Assembly (NCBI GenBank): GCA_012519495.1
Contig: JAAYQA010000013.1
Location: forward strand, 1 to 36,418
Source: Tissierellia bacterium
Lineage (GTDB): Bacteria; Bacillota; Clostridia; Tissierellales; Peptoniphilaceae
DNA: 36,418 nt
Direction: 5' to 3'
The translations under genes were made by a program, and so were the position numbers. Below, in pieces: positions 1 through 7,985 of the stretch; position 1 is the first letter of the stretch, and the number at the start of each line of letters is the position of its first letter. The notes under the pieces are model-generated. The model made no database searches. It had not been told where the DNA came from and saw only the letters and a program-made list of their open reading frames with translations.

Positions 1-167
1 ATGGCCATATAGTCGGTAATAAGCATGCTGGGTGAAACAATAATCGTCAACATCCCTCTCCAAATGGATGCGGGTGACTGGAAAACAAAAGCGACCGCCA
101 TTAAAAGCAGACTGATTATGTAAAAACCGGTGTAATTGAATTCATGAACTTCTCTTTTTTTATTCAT
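1..167 (-). CDS. DUF1576 family membrane protein, N-terminal part (runs off window)
   Basis: The gene starts at the ATG at 167-165, preceded by a GGAGGC ribosome site at good spacing, and leaves the window after 55 codons. The visible part has a short charged N-terminus, then a hydrophobic segment (FYIISLLLMAVAFVF) and a second one ending in SPSMLITDYMA. That start resembles DUF1576 proteins, multi-pass membrane proteins of unknown function found mainly in Firmicutes. The family call rests on only 55 residues and the recognisable LITDY stretch. Other polytopic membrane families are possible. Confidence 0.6.
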   Translation of the reverse strand, partial: MNKKREVHEFNYTGFYIISLLLMAVAFVFQSPASIWRGMLTIIVSPSMLITDYMA

Positions 168-229
168 TCCGCCTCCGTTGTCTCTCCATGATACGCGTGA
201 TCGGCCGATTCCCTCGTGAAGTTATAGAT

Positions 230-257
230 ATTTTATCATAGCCCGGTTCGTTATCAA
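230..257 (-). promoter_or_regulatory. Candidate promoter of the DUF1576 gene
   Basis: On the minus strand, TTGATA (257-252) is followed after 16 bases by TAAAAT (235-230), about 65 bases upstream of the ATG at 167. This is a reasonable sigma-A type match. Nothing else was seen in the stretch between it and the terminator at 383-419. Confidence 0.5.
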
Positions 258-382
258 GCAGGAATGCGATTTACTTTTCTTTTCCCTTGGGATATTGCGC
301 TCCGTTTTCCCTGTATTTCCAGCTACGGTTTGCAAGCACCCCTGCTGTTTGTTCCTAAAACACTCTCATGGAAGAAAATAGC

Positions 383-419
383 AAAAAGGCGGGAATCAAG
401 CGATTCTCCCGCCTTTTTT
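383..419 (-). terminator. Bidirectional intrinsic terminator
   Basis: A GC-rich stem (GGCGGGA at 388-394 pairing with TCCCGCC at 407-413) is flanked by an A-run at 383-387 and a T-run at 414-419. It ends the M20 hydrolase gene, whose stop lies at 442, and has a usable U-tract in either direction. Confidence 0.8.
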
Positions 420-441
420 GCTGTTTTAAGAGTTCTGTGTC

Positions 442-1677
442 CTATGCTTTTACCCCGGCGATTCTTTTTACCGTGCGGTACATTACATCCAGACCTGCGT
501 GCAGATCCGCTTCTTTCGTATCCTCATACGGGCTATGGGACACTCCGCCGATCGACGGCACAAAGATCATACCGGTCGGCGCCTGCAAGGCCATAAGCTC
601 TGCATCATGCCCCGCACCGGAAGGCAGATCCATCCGGGTTACACCGGCTTCGTCTGCCGCGTCCCGGATCGCCTGCTGCATCTTTTCATCCAGATGGACC
701 GGTTCCGCCGAACCGAACAAATGCCTTTTTGCCTGCACGCCATTTGCTTTGGCATGGGTGTCCACGATCGCTTCAACCTGCTTTTCCATCTCTTGCAGGA
801 CGGGGGCATTCACATCCCGGATATCTACCGTGAAGCGCACTTCGGAAGGGATCACATTGGCCCCGCCCGGAAATGTCTGCACGCGTCCCACCGTTGCCAC
901 TGTGTGTTTATCGCCTAATTTCTTCGGCAAAGCGCCGATCTCCGTAATCATATGCGCTGCCGCAACCATCGGATCGTTTCGCATATGCATGGGAGTTGTG
1001 CCCGCATGATTGGACACACCCGTTAGAATGACCTCCATCTGCCGGATGCCGACGATCGAACTCACAACCCCGATCGTTTTGTCTTCTGCATCCAACACGC
1101 CGCCTTGCTCAATATGCAGCTCGATAAAACCGGCCACGCGCTCCGGTGTTAAGAGCATGATATCCTCCCAGTTTGCTGAATAGCCCGCCCGCGTTACGAG
1201 TTCTCTTGCCGAAACGCCCTCCTTCGTATACAGACGATCCAGTTCGGTGAGTTCCGCTGCACCCGTAACAATGCGCGAGCCAAAGAGCGCGCCCCCAAAA
1301 GCCGAACCTTCCTCTTCCGCAAAGACAATCAAAGCCACCGGTATCTCCGTTTCGATCTTCTCTTTTTCCAGGTGCATCAGGATATGCGCGGCAGCCATCG
1401 TCCCCAATAGGCCGTCATACGGACCGCCTTCCGGCACGGTATCCATGTGCGAACCGATATACAAAGCCCGCTTGTCTTCCTCCCCCGGACGATAGGCAAA
1501 CAGATTGCCCACCCCGTCCAGGCGGGTTGTCAATCCGGCCGCCTCCAGTTTTCCCATCAGAATCTGTTTGGCTTTTCTGTCTTCTTCCGAATAAGAAAAG
1601 CGCGTGTTTCCTTCTTTTGTAGCTGAAATTGCGGTAATCTCCCGCAGATCCGCCAGCATTTTCTTTGCATCCGGCAT
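442..1677 (-). CDS. M20 family Zn-dependent hydrolase (N-carbamoyl-amino-acid hydrolase / allantoate amidohydrolase type)
   Basis: A 411-residue M20-type metallohydrolase of the carbamoylase group, which hydrolyses N-carbamoyl or ureido compounds to release ammonia and CO2 or the free amino acid. Family landmarks are all present: SHMDTVPEGG with metal ligands His77 and Asp88, the Glu cluster FAEEEGSAFGG at 119-129, FIELHIEQGGVLD at 184-196 (His188), the dimerisation-domain segment SNHAGTTPM at 222-230, and a C-terminal HSPYE. Length is normal for the family. The ATG at 1677 has a clear GGAGG site 7 bases upstream. It lies 57 bases downstream of the broken ABC permease and may be read partly from that operon. 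The exact substrate cannot be told from sequence: N-carbamoyl-amino acids, allantoate, ureidoglycolate and beta-ureidopropionate enzymes share this fold. Confidence 0.85.
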   Translation of the reverse strand: MPDAKKMLADLREITAISATKEGNTRFSYSEEDRKAKQILMGKLEAAGLTTRLDGVGNLFAYRPGEEDKRALYIGSHMDTVPEGGPYDGLLGTMAAAHILMHLEKEKIETEIPVALIVFAEEEGSAFGGALFGSRIVTGAAELTELDRLYTKEGVSARELVTRAGYSANWEDIMLLTPERVAGFIELHIEQGGVLDAEDKTIGVVSSIVGIRQMEVILTGVSNHAGTTPMHMRNDPMVAAAHMITEIGALPKKLGDKHTVATVGRVQTFPGGANVIPSEVRFTVDIRDVNAPVLQEMEKQVEAIVDTHAKANGVQAKRHLFGSAEPVHLDEKMQQAIRDAADEAGVTRMDLPSGAGHDAELMALQAPTGMIFVPSIGGVSHSPYEDTKEADLHAGLDVMYRTVKRIAGVKA

Positions 1678-1734
1678 ATGTGACGCCTCCTTTGTCCTTT
1701 TGGTATTCTTACCCTTGAGAATGAGTTTGTATCC

Positions 1735-2500
1735 TTATGAAGGCGTAAAGCGGCGCAGGAGAGAGGCGGCGAGCAGCAAAAAGGTTATGGTCAAAAAACA
1801 TGTGATCCGGATCGCCGGTCTTATTTCGGATACTTCGGTCATTCCCTGCAGCATGGGCAGGCTCTCCTGCACAAGCGAGGCGGGATTCCAGCCATGCAGA
1901 TCGGGTAGAATGTTTGCAATCAACAGGACGACGGCAAACCCCGCGGTAATAAGCAGCGTTCCTGTCGTCGTGCCCGTAAGTACAGACGACAACAGCAGCG
2001 TCGCCAGAAGAAGGAGTCCGAACAGCCACAAAAGCAGTGTCGCGGTCGCAGTCAGCCGAGGCAGTGCTTCGGGAAACAAAAAGCGTGTGTAAAGCCGTCA
2101 AGCAGAAACTCAAAGTCAGCGCCAGAGTCCAGGCAAACGCTGTGATTGCGAATTTCGACCATACTACGACCGGCCGCGCCACGCCCTTTGACAAGGGAAT
2201 TGTCAAGGTGCCCCGGCGCATTTCGCCGGTCAGTGTGCCACTAAAGAGAATGAGAAGGACAAAGAGACCTGTCTGCGAGGCATTTTTGAAAAACTGCGCC
2301 CAGGCATCCATCGCGACGGGTTCCGGCAGGGTGATCATCACACCGTCTCCGGTTAGCCCTTCAAGGATTTCCGGGGTCAGTTTTGCGATCAGGGGATTGG
2401 TCATGCCGAATATCGCAAAAACGACCAACAGTATCGGCAGCCGAAAGGTACGCCACTGTTCCATCCATTCTTTCCGTAAAAAAGCCGAAAAACCGTTCAT
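1735..2500 (-). pseudogene. ABC-2 type transporter permease, frameshifted
   Basis: The gene begins at the ATG at 2500, overlapping the ATPase stop (ATGA). The first ~140 codons encode a permease start (MNGFSAFLRKEW, a transmembrane segment around PILLVVFAIFG, then GEMRRGTLTIPLSKG, typical of ABC-2 permeases). After ALHTL the frame degenerates into Arg/Ser-rich sequence. The hydrophobic continuation (LFPEALPRLTATATLLLWLF, further helices, end at 1735) lies in another frame. Removing one T from the T5 run at 2077-2083 restores a continuous protein of about 254 residues, a usual size for such permeases. Read literally, the first frame would end at 1709 with a nonsense tail. The cause may be a real slippage mutation, a phase-variable tract or a sequencing error. 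Confidence 0.75.
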
Positions 2501-3387
2501 TGGATCACCTCCCGAAAGAGATCGTCCAGCGTGGGTTCCCGCCGGGAAAAAGAAAGCGGTACCATGCCGGCTTCCTGCATCTTCGCAAGAAGCAAACGCC
2601 CCTCGGCGTAGATAATCAGCCGGTTTCCGTCCTGTTGTATGTCTTCTCCCGCAAGCGCATGCAACAGCTGGCTGACATCGTGCGTGTTTTCGCAAATGAT
2701 ATCGTAACCGTCGGACGGGCGCGCCCGCTTCAGCGCGTGCAGTTCTCCGTCCAGAACAATGCGTCCTTCCTCCAAAACCGCTATGCGGTCGCAGATTTTC
2801 TCTACATCGGAAAGGATATGCGTGGAAAACACAACCGTGGTACGGTGTCGAATCCGTTGCAGTACAGAGAGGATCTCTTCCCGCCCGGGCGGGTCCAGTG
2901 CGGACGTGGGTTCGTCGCACAAAAGGAGCTTCGGTTCGCTAAGGAGTGCCTGTGCGATGCCAAGACGCTGCTTCATCCCCCGCGAAAAGCCCCGGATTTT
3001 CTTGTCAACGTCATCCAGTCCGACCAGTTTCAACAGCTCCCCGCACTGCTCATCCAGCGATGTGCGCGTTATGCCCGCAATTCGGCCGCAAAATCGCATA
3101 TACTCCAAAGGCCGCATATAGCCGTAAAATTCGGGCACGTCCGGCAAATAGCCGACCCGGTTCTCTACCACGGGCGCACCGAATCGAACCGGACAGCCGT
3201 TCACCCGTACTTCTCCGGCATCCGGTTGCAATAAACCCGCTATGATTTTCATCGTGGTGGTCTTCCCGGCACCGTTTCGCCCCACCAGACCGCATACACT
3301 TCCTTCGGGTATGCTTATGTCCAGATCATCCAGCACCACCGTGGCGCCGTAGCGTTTACACACTCCCGCAACTTCCAGTACCGACAT
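2497..3387 (-). CDS. ABC transporter ATP-binding protein
   Basis: A 296-residue ABC ATPase that would energise the adjacent ABC-2 permease. Walker A is GRNGAGKT (36-43), the signature is a variant FSRGMKQR (134-141), Walker B is LLLCDEP (154-160) and the H-loop is FSTH (187-190). All catalytic positions are intact. The C-terminal ~80 residues after the nucleotide domain are typical of export or drug/lantibiotic immunity-type ATPases. The start is the ATG at 3387, which overlaps the upstream stop as TAATG; an in-frame extension further upstream is unsupported. Its stop overlaps the permease start. The transported substrate is unknown. Since the permease is frameshifted here, the ATPase may currently lack its partner. 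Confidence 0.9.
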   Translation of the reverse strand: MSVLEVAGVCKRYGATVVLDDLDISIPEGSVCGLVGRNGAGKTTTMKIIAGLLQPDAGEVRVNGCPVRFGAPVVENRVGYLPDVPEFYGYMRPLEYMRFCGRIAGITRTSLDEQCGELLKLVGLDDVDKKIRGFSRGMKQRLGIAQALLSEPKLLLCDEPTSALDPPGREEILSVLQRIRHRTTVVFSTHILSDVEKICDRIAVLEEGRIVLDGELHALKRARPSDGYDIICENTHDVSQLLHALAGEDIQQDGNRLIIYAEGRLLLAKMQEAGMVPLSFSRREPTLDDLFREVIQ

Positions 3388-3596
3388 TATGCGTCCTCCC
3401 GCCCGACGGCAAAATACAGAACCGGACCGATCATCGATACGAGCAAGACAAGCAGTGTCCATATAGTAGGCGTTCCCCAGCGTACTTTTTTATATTTGCG
3501 CAGATGTAAAAACGACGCCGCGGCCAAACCGATTTGCAGGAGAATCAGTGGCACAAAAAAGGGCCAATATTGAAAGAATACGCTATTTCCTTTCAT
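3387..3596 (-). CDS. PLDc_N domain small membrane protein
   Basis: A 69-residue protein with two hydrophobic helices (around FFVPLILLQIGLAAASFL and IWTLLVLLVSMIGPVLYF) separated by a basic stretch. The second helix ends in GPVLYFAVGRED, the mark of the PLDc_N family, named after the N-terminal membrane domain of cardiolipin synthases but often found alone next to ABC transporters. It sits between the regulator and the ABC ATPase with TAATG overlaps on both sides, so translation is probably coupled. Its role is unknown; an accessory membrane subunit of the transporter is a reasonable guess. Confidence 0.8.
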   Translation of the reverse strand: MKGNSVFFQYWPFFVPLILLQIGLAAASFLHLRKYKKVRWGTPTIWTLLVLLVSMIGPVLYFAVGREDA

Positions 3597-4708
3597 TAAA
3601 AGCCCTCCTTTATGCGCTCCAGGCGTCTTTTGATTCTGTGATACCGGGGATTCTTCGCAAGCCCCCTAAATGCGGGATTGGACAACACACTTTCCGCCAC
3701 ACTCGTGCGGATGGTCTTTTCGTCCCGGGGTGGATCCTCCGACAGAACACTTTCGGAAATCCATCCATCCATGCGGTCAAAGTAGTCATCGCCGCGCAGT
3801 TGGATCGGAAAGAGAGCCGCGGAAACCAGCTCCGTGTATTCTTCCAGAAGATCCAGCGCCCATGCTTCGTCCGATTTCGCCGCTGCCTGGGCTCCTGTCA
3901 AAAGTATTTTTATCTCCATCGCCGGGTGCAGATTGCGCAGCTGAAATGTGCCGGAAACGGCGCGCAGTCGGCGCAGCGTTTCCCGCCACACGATTTCTTC
4001 TCCGCCGGTCAGTGCCAGATACCCCACCATCAAATCCGTCAGCAGCACCAGGCGCAAATAAATGCCGACCTGCAGCGCCTCTTTCGCACCCTCGATATCT
4101 CCTGTCGCCATCTTTGCATGAGTAATCACTGATTCGGATGTCATTAATTCCTGTGTTTCATTTTCCAGCAAAAGCAATGCTTCTTCGGGGTTTTGCTGGA
4201 AAATGCGAACCAGCGCTTCGATCTGCAGAGCGGTGCGGGCCAGAGAGCTGTCTTCTGTTCGGCTTCGTACCCTGGCGAAAAGATCGGCCGCTTCTTCCAG
4301 CATTTGCGCCCGGATCGCGGGATCATCGGTCTGGGTGTGATAATTCAGATACAGTTATCCCATGGCAAACAGCAGGGGATCGCAGGCATAGAAGGTGTCA
4401 ATCATTTCCCGGCTTTCTGCGTAGGTCTCAGCAAACGGCTTTATGGCAAAATCCCCCGCCAGTCGCGCGTATATTTTCCGGATGGATGCACGGTCCAGCT
4501 GCGGCCGGTAGCCAATCAGCTCGTCCACCGTAATGGCAAAACGCGCGGCGAGTCTGGGCAACAGAGTAATATCCGGATGACTTTGGCCTGTTTCCCACTT
4601 GGAAACCGATGCCTTCGTCACGTGCATCGCCTCTGCCAGCTCTTCCTGTGTCATTCCGCCGATCCGGCGGTACCGCATAATATTCTTTCCGATTTGCAAC
4701 TCGTGCAA
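3596..4708 (-). pseudogene. XRE family transcriptional regulator interrupted by an in-frame TAA
   Basis: The chosen start is TTG at 4708 with AGGAGGT (4722-4716) 7 bases upstream. Residues ~5-60 form a Cro/CI helix-turn-helix (MTQEELAEAMHVTKASVSKW, then DITLLPRLA), followed by a long helical C-terminal region. An in-frame TAA at 4357-4355 (codon 118) splits it. The same frame continues without any shift through LYLNYHTQTDDPAIRAQ and a 235-residue helical tail to the stop at 3598-3596. The whole protein would be about 370 residues, a size known for XRE regulators with TPR-like tails. A Gln codon (CAA) changed to TAA would explain it. The first 117 residues could still be made as a DNA-binding fragment. 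It heads the PLDc_N-ABC-permease operon, whose autoregulator it presumably was. Confidence 0.75.
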
Positions 4709-4728
4709 TGCACTCACCTCCTGTAACG

Positions 4729-4756
4729 AGCATATCATGTCCCCGCAGGTTTCCAA
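4729..4756 (-). promoter_or_regulatory. Candidate promoter of the XRE-ABC operon
   Basis: On the minus strand TTGGAA (4756-4751) and TATGCT (4734-4729) are 16 bases apart, directly upstream of the AGGAGGT site and the TTG start. The leader would be very short. Confidence 0.45.
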
Positions 4757-4831
4757 GCGACTATCGGTTGATTTTGGTTGAATTTGTTTCACATTACGAT
4801 ACTTTCACTCTTGAAGTGGGTTCTGCCCCAC

Positions 4832-4919
4832 AAAAAAACAGGGTCAGGCTTAACTTGTTCACTTGCTTGTTATGATATTAATTTGCAAGTGAATTTCGTA
4901 AGGCCTGACCCCGTTTTTT
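4832..4919. terminator. Long bipartite palindrome acting as bidirectional terminator; REP/MITE-like
   Basis: The outer arms are GGGTCAGGCTT (4841-4851) and AAGGCCTGACCC (4900-4911). The inner arms are TTCACTTGC (4858-4866) and GCAAGTGAA (4885-4893), separated by an AT-rich loop. A-runs before and T-runs after allow termination both ways, and it lies right at the 3' end of pyrE (stop at 4918). It is longer and more elaborate than an ordinary terminator, and the GGGTCAGGC arms look like those of palindromic repeats mobilised by REP-associated transposases; that origin is inferred. No second copy was seen in the window. Confidence 0.65.
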
Positions 4920-5472
4920 ATTTGTTGCCGCGGGAGCCGGGTTTTACGAGGGCTTGGCCCGCTTTGCACAGGGGGCAGTTTTCGGGGTCGTAGACTTCGA
5001 CCTCAGCCCGGTAGGCGGCGTAGAGCGGCAATGCGATCGGCCCCGTTGTGCGGTCGATGATGGCTGCGATGCCTACGACTTTGCCTCCGGCGGCTTCCAG
5101 CGCGCGGGCGGTTTCCATGGAGGAGATACCCGTTGTGACGACGTCTTCGCAGATGAGGACGCGCTCGCCGGGTTGCAGGGTGAACCCGCGGCGCAGCGTC
5201 ATTTCGCCGTCCTGGCGTTCGGTGAACAGGGAGCGTTTGCCGGTTTGGCGGGCCAGCTCGTAGCCGATGAGTATACCGCCCATCGCAGGGCCGACCACGG
5301 TGTCAAATTCGACTCCGGCCAGTTTTTCGGCAATTTGCTTGGCAACCGCTTCACCGACCCGAGGGTCTTCTGTGAGGCGGGCGCATTGTACGTATTTGTT
5401 TGAATGTTTGCCGGAGGAGAGGAGGAAATGCCCCTCCAGCAGGCTATGGTGTTTTTTCAGCAATTCTTCCAT
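4918..5472 (-). CDS. pyrE: Orotate phosphoribosyltransferase
   Basis: PyrE joins orotate to PRPP to give OMP, the fifth step of UMP synthesis. The 184-residue length is normal. The N-terminus LEGHFLLSSGKHSNKYVQC matches the orotate-binding start of the family, and the PRPP motif is VLICEDVVTTGISS. Catalytic-loop residues are seen in SLFTERQDGEMTLRRGF. The C-terminus has a CPLC pair, common in Clostridia-type PyrE. It is the last gene of the pyr operon, 38 bases after pyrD, and ends in the palindromic terminator. Confidence 0.95.
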   Translation of the reverse strand: MEELLKKHHSLLEGHFLLSSGKHSNKYVQCARLTEDPRVGEAVAKQIAEKLAGVEFDTVVGPAMGGILIGYELARQTGKRSLFTERQDGEMTLRRGFTLQPGERVLICEDVVTTGISSMETARALEAAGGKVVGIAAIIDRTTGPIALPLYAAYRAEVEVYDPENCPLCKAGQALVKPGSRGNK

Positions 5473-5510
5473 TGGGGAGTCCTTTCATTTCAATGATCTG
5501 CCCTTTACCG

Positions 5511-6404
5511 CTACACGATTCCTCGGATTTCCTGCCAGTCTCTGATGCCGTATTGTTGGCAGTAGGCGTCCATTTCGTCGATGATTTGCGGCATACGAAG
5601 CGGATGGGTGAAGGCGGCCGTACCTACCTGTACGGCGGTCGCGCCTGCCATGATAAAGGCAAGGGCGTCTTCTCCTGAGGCAATGCCGCCCAGCCCTACT
5701 ACCGGTATGGAAACCGCTTTGGCTACATCGTGTACCATACGCAGGGCAATCGGCAGGATCGCGGGGCCTGAAAGCCCGGCGGTCACACGGTGAAACACGG
5801 GTTTTTTCGCATGGACATCGATCGCCATTGCCTGAAAGGTATTGACCAGGCTCACGGCATCGGCGCCGGCTTCTTCACAGGCCAAGGCCATATCGACGAT
5901 GTTTTCCGCATTGGGCGATAGCTTGACGAGCAGCGTCTTTTTTGTTGCCTGCCGCACTTCGCGGACAACCGCCGACGCGCTATGACATCGGATACCGAAA
6001 GCCATGCCGCCGGCGTCCACATTGGGACAGGATATGTTCAGTTCGATCACGGGCGCTTCGGTTTTGTCCAGGAGTTGCGCCCCGGTGATATAGTCTTCCA
6101 TGGAATGCCCGCCTAAATTGACCAGCGTCAGCGTATCGATCGTGAGCATGTCGGCCAGTTCGTGTTCGATAAACCATTCGACTCCGGGATTCTGCAGGCC
6201 GATGGAATTCATCAGCCCCATGGGCGTTTCATGCAGCCGCTGTCCGGGGTTTCCCTTCTGCGGTTGGAGTGTAAGCCCTTTGGAACTGATGCCGCCTAAA
6301 ACGGCCGGGTCGTAATAGTCTTCGTATTCCCGTCCGTAGCCAAAGGTACCGGAGGCGGCGATCACGGGGTTTTTCATTTCGTGTCCGCATAAAGTCAGCT
6401 TCAC
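5511..6404 (-). CDS. pyrD: Dihydroorotate dehydrogenase, class 1B catalytic subunit
   Basis: PyrD oxidises dihydroorotate to orotate using FMN; the class 1B enzyme pairs with PyrK and passes electrons to NAD+. Family marks: NPVIAASGTFGYG near the start, catalytic Cys in LNISCPNVDAGG, LVKLSPN, GLSGPAILP and IPVVGLGGI (FMN phosphate site). The start is the GTG at 6404, overlapping the pyrK stop as GTGA, which gives 297 residues; this matches PyrDB alignments beginning a few residues before KNPV. The Cys rather than Ser base and the neighbouring pyrK both support class 1B. Confidence 0.94.
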   Translation of the reverse strand: MKLTLCGHEMKNPVIAASGTFGYGREYEDYYDPAVLGGISSKGLTLQPQKGNPGQRLHETPMGLMNSIGLQNPGVEWFIEHELADMLTIDTLTLVNLGGHSMEDYITGAQLLDKTEAPVIELNISCPNVDAGGMAFGIRCHSASAVVREVRQATKKTLLVKLSPNAENIVDMALACEEAGADAVSLVNTFQAMAIDVHAKKPVFHRVTAGLSGPAILPIALRMVHDVAKAVSIPVVGLGGIASGEDALAFIMAGATAVQVGTAAFTHPLRMPQIIDEMDAYCQQYGIRDWQEIRGIV

Positions 6405-7114
6405 AGTTCCACCTCTTCTGCCAAAAACACGGGGCCGTCTTTGCAGACGCGCACATAGCTGTCCCCCGAGGGCACCGCGCATCCCAAACACGCACCCACA
6501 CCGCAAGCCATATGGGCTTCCAAAGATACATACAGGCGGGTTTTTCCTTCGCACAGTTTTTTCAGTGCAGACAGCATCGGCGTCGGCCCGCAAGCATATA
6601 CGGCATCGAACGATTCCGGTTTCAGCAGTTCTGTTACAAAGCCCTTGTGTCCTACGCGACCGCTGTCGGTTGCTACGGCAAGTGTTTGTGCACGAAAAGC
6701 CTCCAGCGCATACGGCGTGTCCAAAAAGCCGACATACACATCCGGTGCTGCGGGTAAGCGGTGTGACAGTTCGATCAGCGGGGCAATACCGATGCCTCCG
6801 CCCACCAGGGCGACGCTTCCTTCTTCTTTCGGAAAGCCCTTCCCCAACGGACCGAAAAGAAGCAGCGATTCCTCTTCTTTTAATGCCTGCAGCAGACGGG
6901 TTCCTTTTCCTTTTACGAGATAATAAAAGGAAAGTTCTCCCTGATCCGCCCGCCCCACCGATATGGGCCGCGACAACAGCGGTTCTCTCTCCCAGGCCCG
7001 CAGCATATAAAACTGCCCGGGCAAGGGGCTGTCGTCACAAGAGACGACGAGTTTTCCGACACCCGGGACCAATTCCGTATTTTTCAGGATCTTAACTTTT
7101 TGTTCACTCGCCAA
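6401..7114 (-). CDS. pyrK: Dihydroorotate dehydrogenase B, electron transfer subunit
   Basis: PyrK carries FAD and a 2Fe-2S cluster and links PyrD to NAD+. The chosen start is TTG at 7114: GGAGGAG lies 7 bases upstream within the end of pyrF, and this removes an unsupported N-terminal extension (237 residues remain). FAD-binding motif LLSRPISVG, NAD-domain VALVGGGIGIAPL and the cluster cysteines in ACGVGACLGCAVP plus a later VRVC are visible. It overlaps pyrF by 11 bases and pyrD by 4, so translation is likely coupled for a 1:1 complex. Confidence 0.92.
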   Translation of the reverse strand: MASEQKVKILKNTELVPGVGKLVVSCDDSPLPGQFYMLRAWEREPLLSRPISVGRADQGELSFYYLVKGKGTRLLQALKEEESLLLFGPLGKGFPKEEGSVALVGGGIGIAPLIELSHRLPAAPDVYVGFLDTPYALEAFRAQTLAVATDSGRVGHKGFVTELLKPESFDAVYACGPTPMLSALKKLCEGKTRLYVSLEAHMACGVGACLGCAVPSGDSYVRVCKDGPVFLAEEVEL

Positions 7115-7964
7115 AACCCAGCTCCTCCCGCATTTGTATACACGCCTCATAGGCACAGCGCTGCACGGCTTCTTCGGAATCTTCTACATCGCGAAACGCG
7201 GTGATAATCCCACGGGACGAGTTCACCACACCGCCGTTTCCATCCTTTAGATAGCGTCTGACATCGGCTCCGGTGCCGCCTTGTGCCCCGTAGCCGGGGA
7301 TCAGGAAAAACAGATCGCTATAGCGCGCGCGGATTTTTTCCACGGCGTCTTTTTGTGTGCCGCCAAAGACAACCCCCAGGGCGCTGTAGCCGGATGCACC
7401 GATATACTCCCGTGCGATCGTCTGCAGACCGTCCGCCACATGCGTATACAGCGCAGCTCCGTCTTCCATTGGCAATCCCTGCAGATCGGCTGCGCCGGGA
7501 TTGGAGGTGCGCACCAGCACAAACACCCCGTGTTTGCCGCTTTTCAGATACGGCCGGTACGCATCCAGCGTATCAAATCCCATATACGGGTTCAGCGTAA
7601 CAAAGTCCACCGCAAAATCGCCTTCAAAATGCGCCTTCGCATACATTTGCGCCGTCGAACTGATATCGCCGCGTTTCACATCGCCGATCACCAGGCAGTC
7701 TTTTTCTTTCAGATAGCGCACCGTGCGCATATAGGCCTTCATGCCCGCCAGGCCGTAGGCCTCATAGAAGGCAATCTGCACCTTGAACACGGCCGCCACA
7801 TCTTTTGTTGCGTCGATAATGCTGCGGTTGAACAGAAAAATCTGTTCGGACAGATCGGCGGTCTGCGCGCGCATAAATTCCGGAATGTACTCCACCTTCG
7901 TGTCCAGACCCACACAGACGGGGCCCACTTCTCCCACCCGGTGGTACAGACGGTCCATAATCAT
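7104..7964 (-). CDS. pyrF: Orotidine 5'-phosphate decarboxylase (type 2)
   Basis: PyrF decarboxylates OMP to UMP, the last step of the pathway. At 286 residues it is the longer PyrF2 form. It has VCVGLDTK near the start, the catalytic VIGDVKRGDIS (Asp-Lys-Asp array), LNPYMGFD, and the phosphate-binding FLIPGYGAQGG. The ATG at 7964 follows AGGAGG by 5 bases; the Met two codons later is an alternative. It lies 21 bases after pyrC and overlaps pyrK. Confidence 0.95.
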   Translation of the reverse strand: MIMDRLYHRVGEVGPVCVGLDTKVEYIPEFMRAQTADLSEQIFLFNRSIIDATKDVAAVFKVQIAFYEAYGLAGMKAYMRTVRYLKEKDCLVIGDVKRGDISSTAQMYAKAHFEGDFAVDFVTLNPYMGFDTLDAYRPYLKSGKHGVFVLVRTSNPGAADLQGLPMEDGAALYTHVADGLQTIAREYIGASGYSALGVVFGGTQKDAVEKIRARYSDLFFLIPGYGAQGGTGADVRRYLKDGNGGVVNSSRGIITAFRDVEDSEEAVQRCAYEACIQMREELGFGE

Positions 7965-7985
7965 AGTATCCTCCTTGTCGGGGGC

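Noticed and set aside
2383..3234. A 283-codon plus-strand open frame
   Set aside because: Antisense to the ABC ATPase, which has all its motifs.
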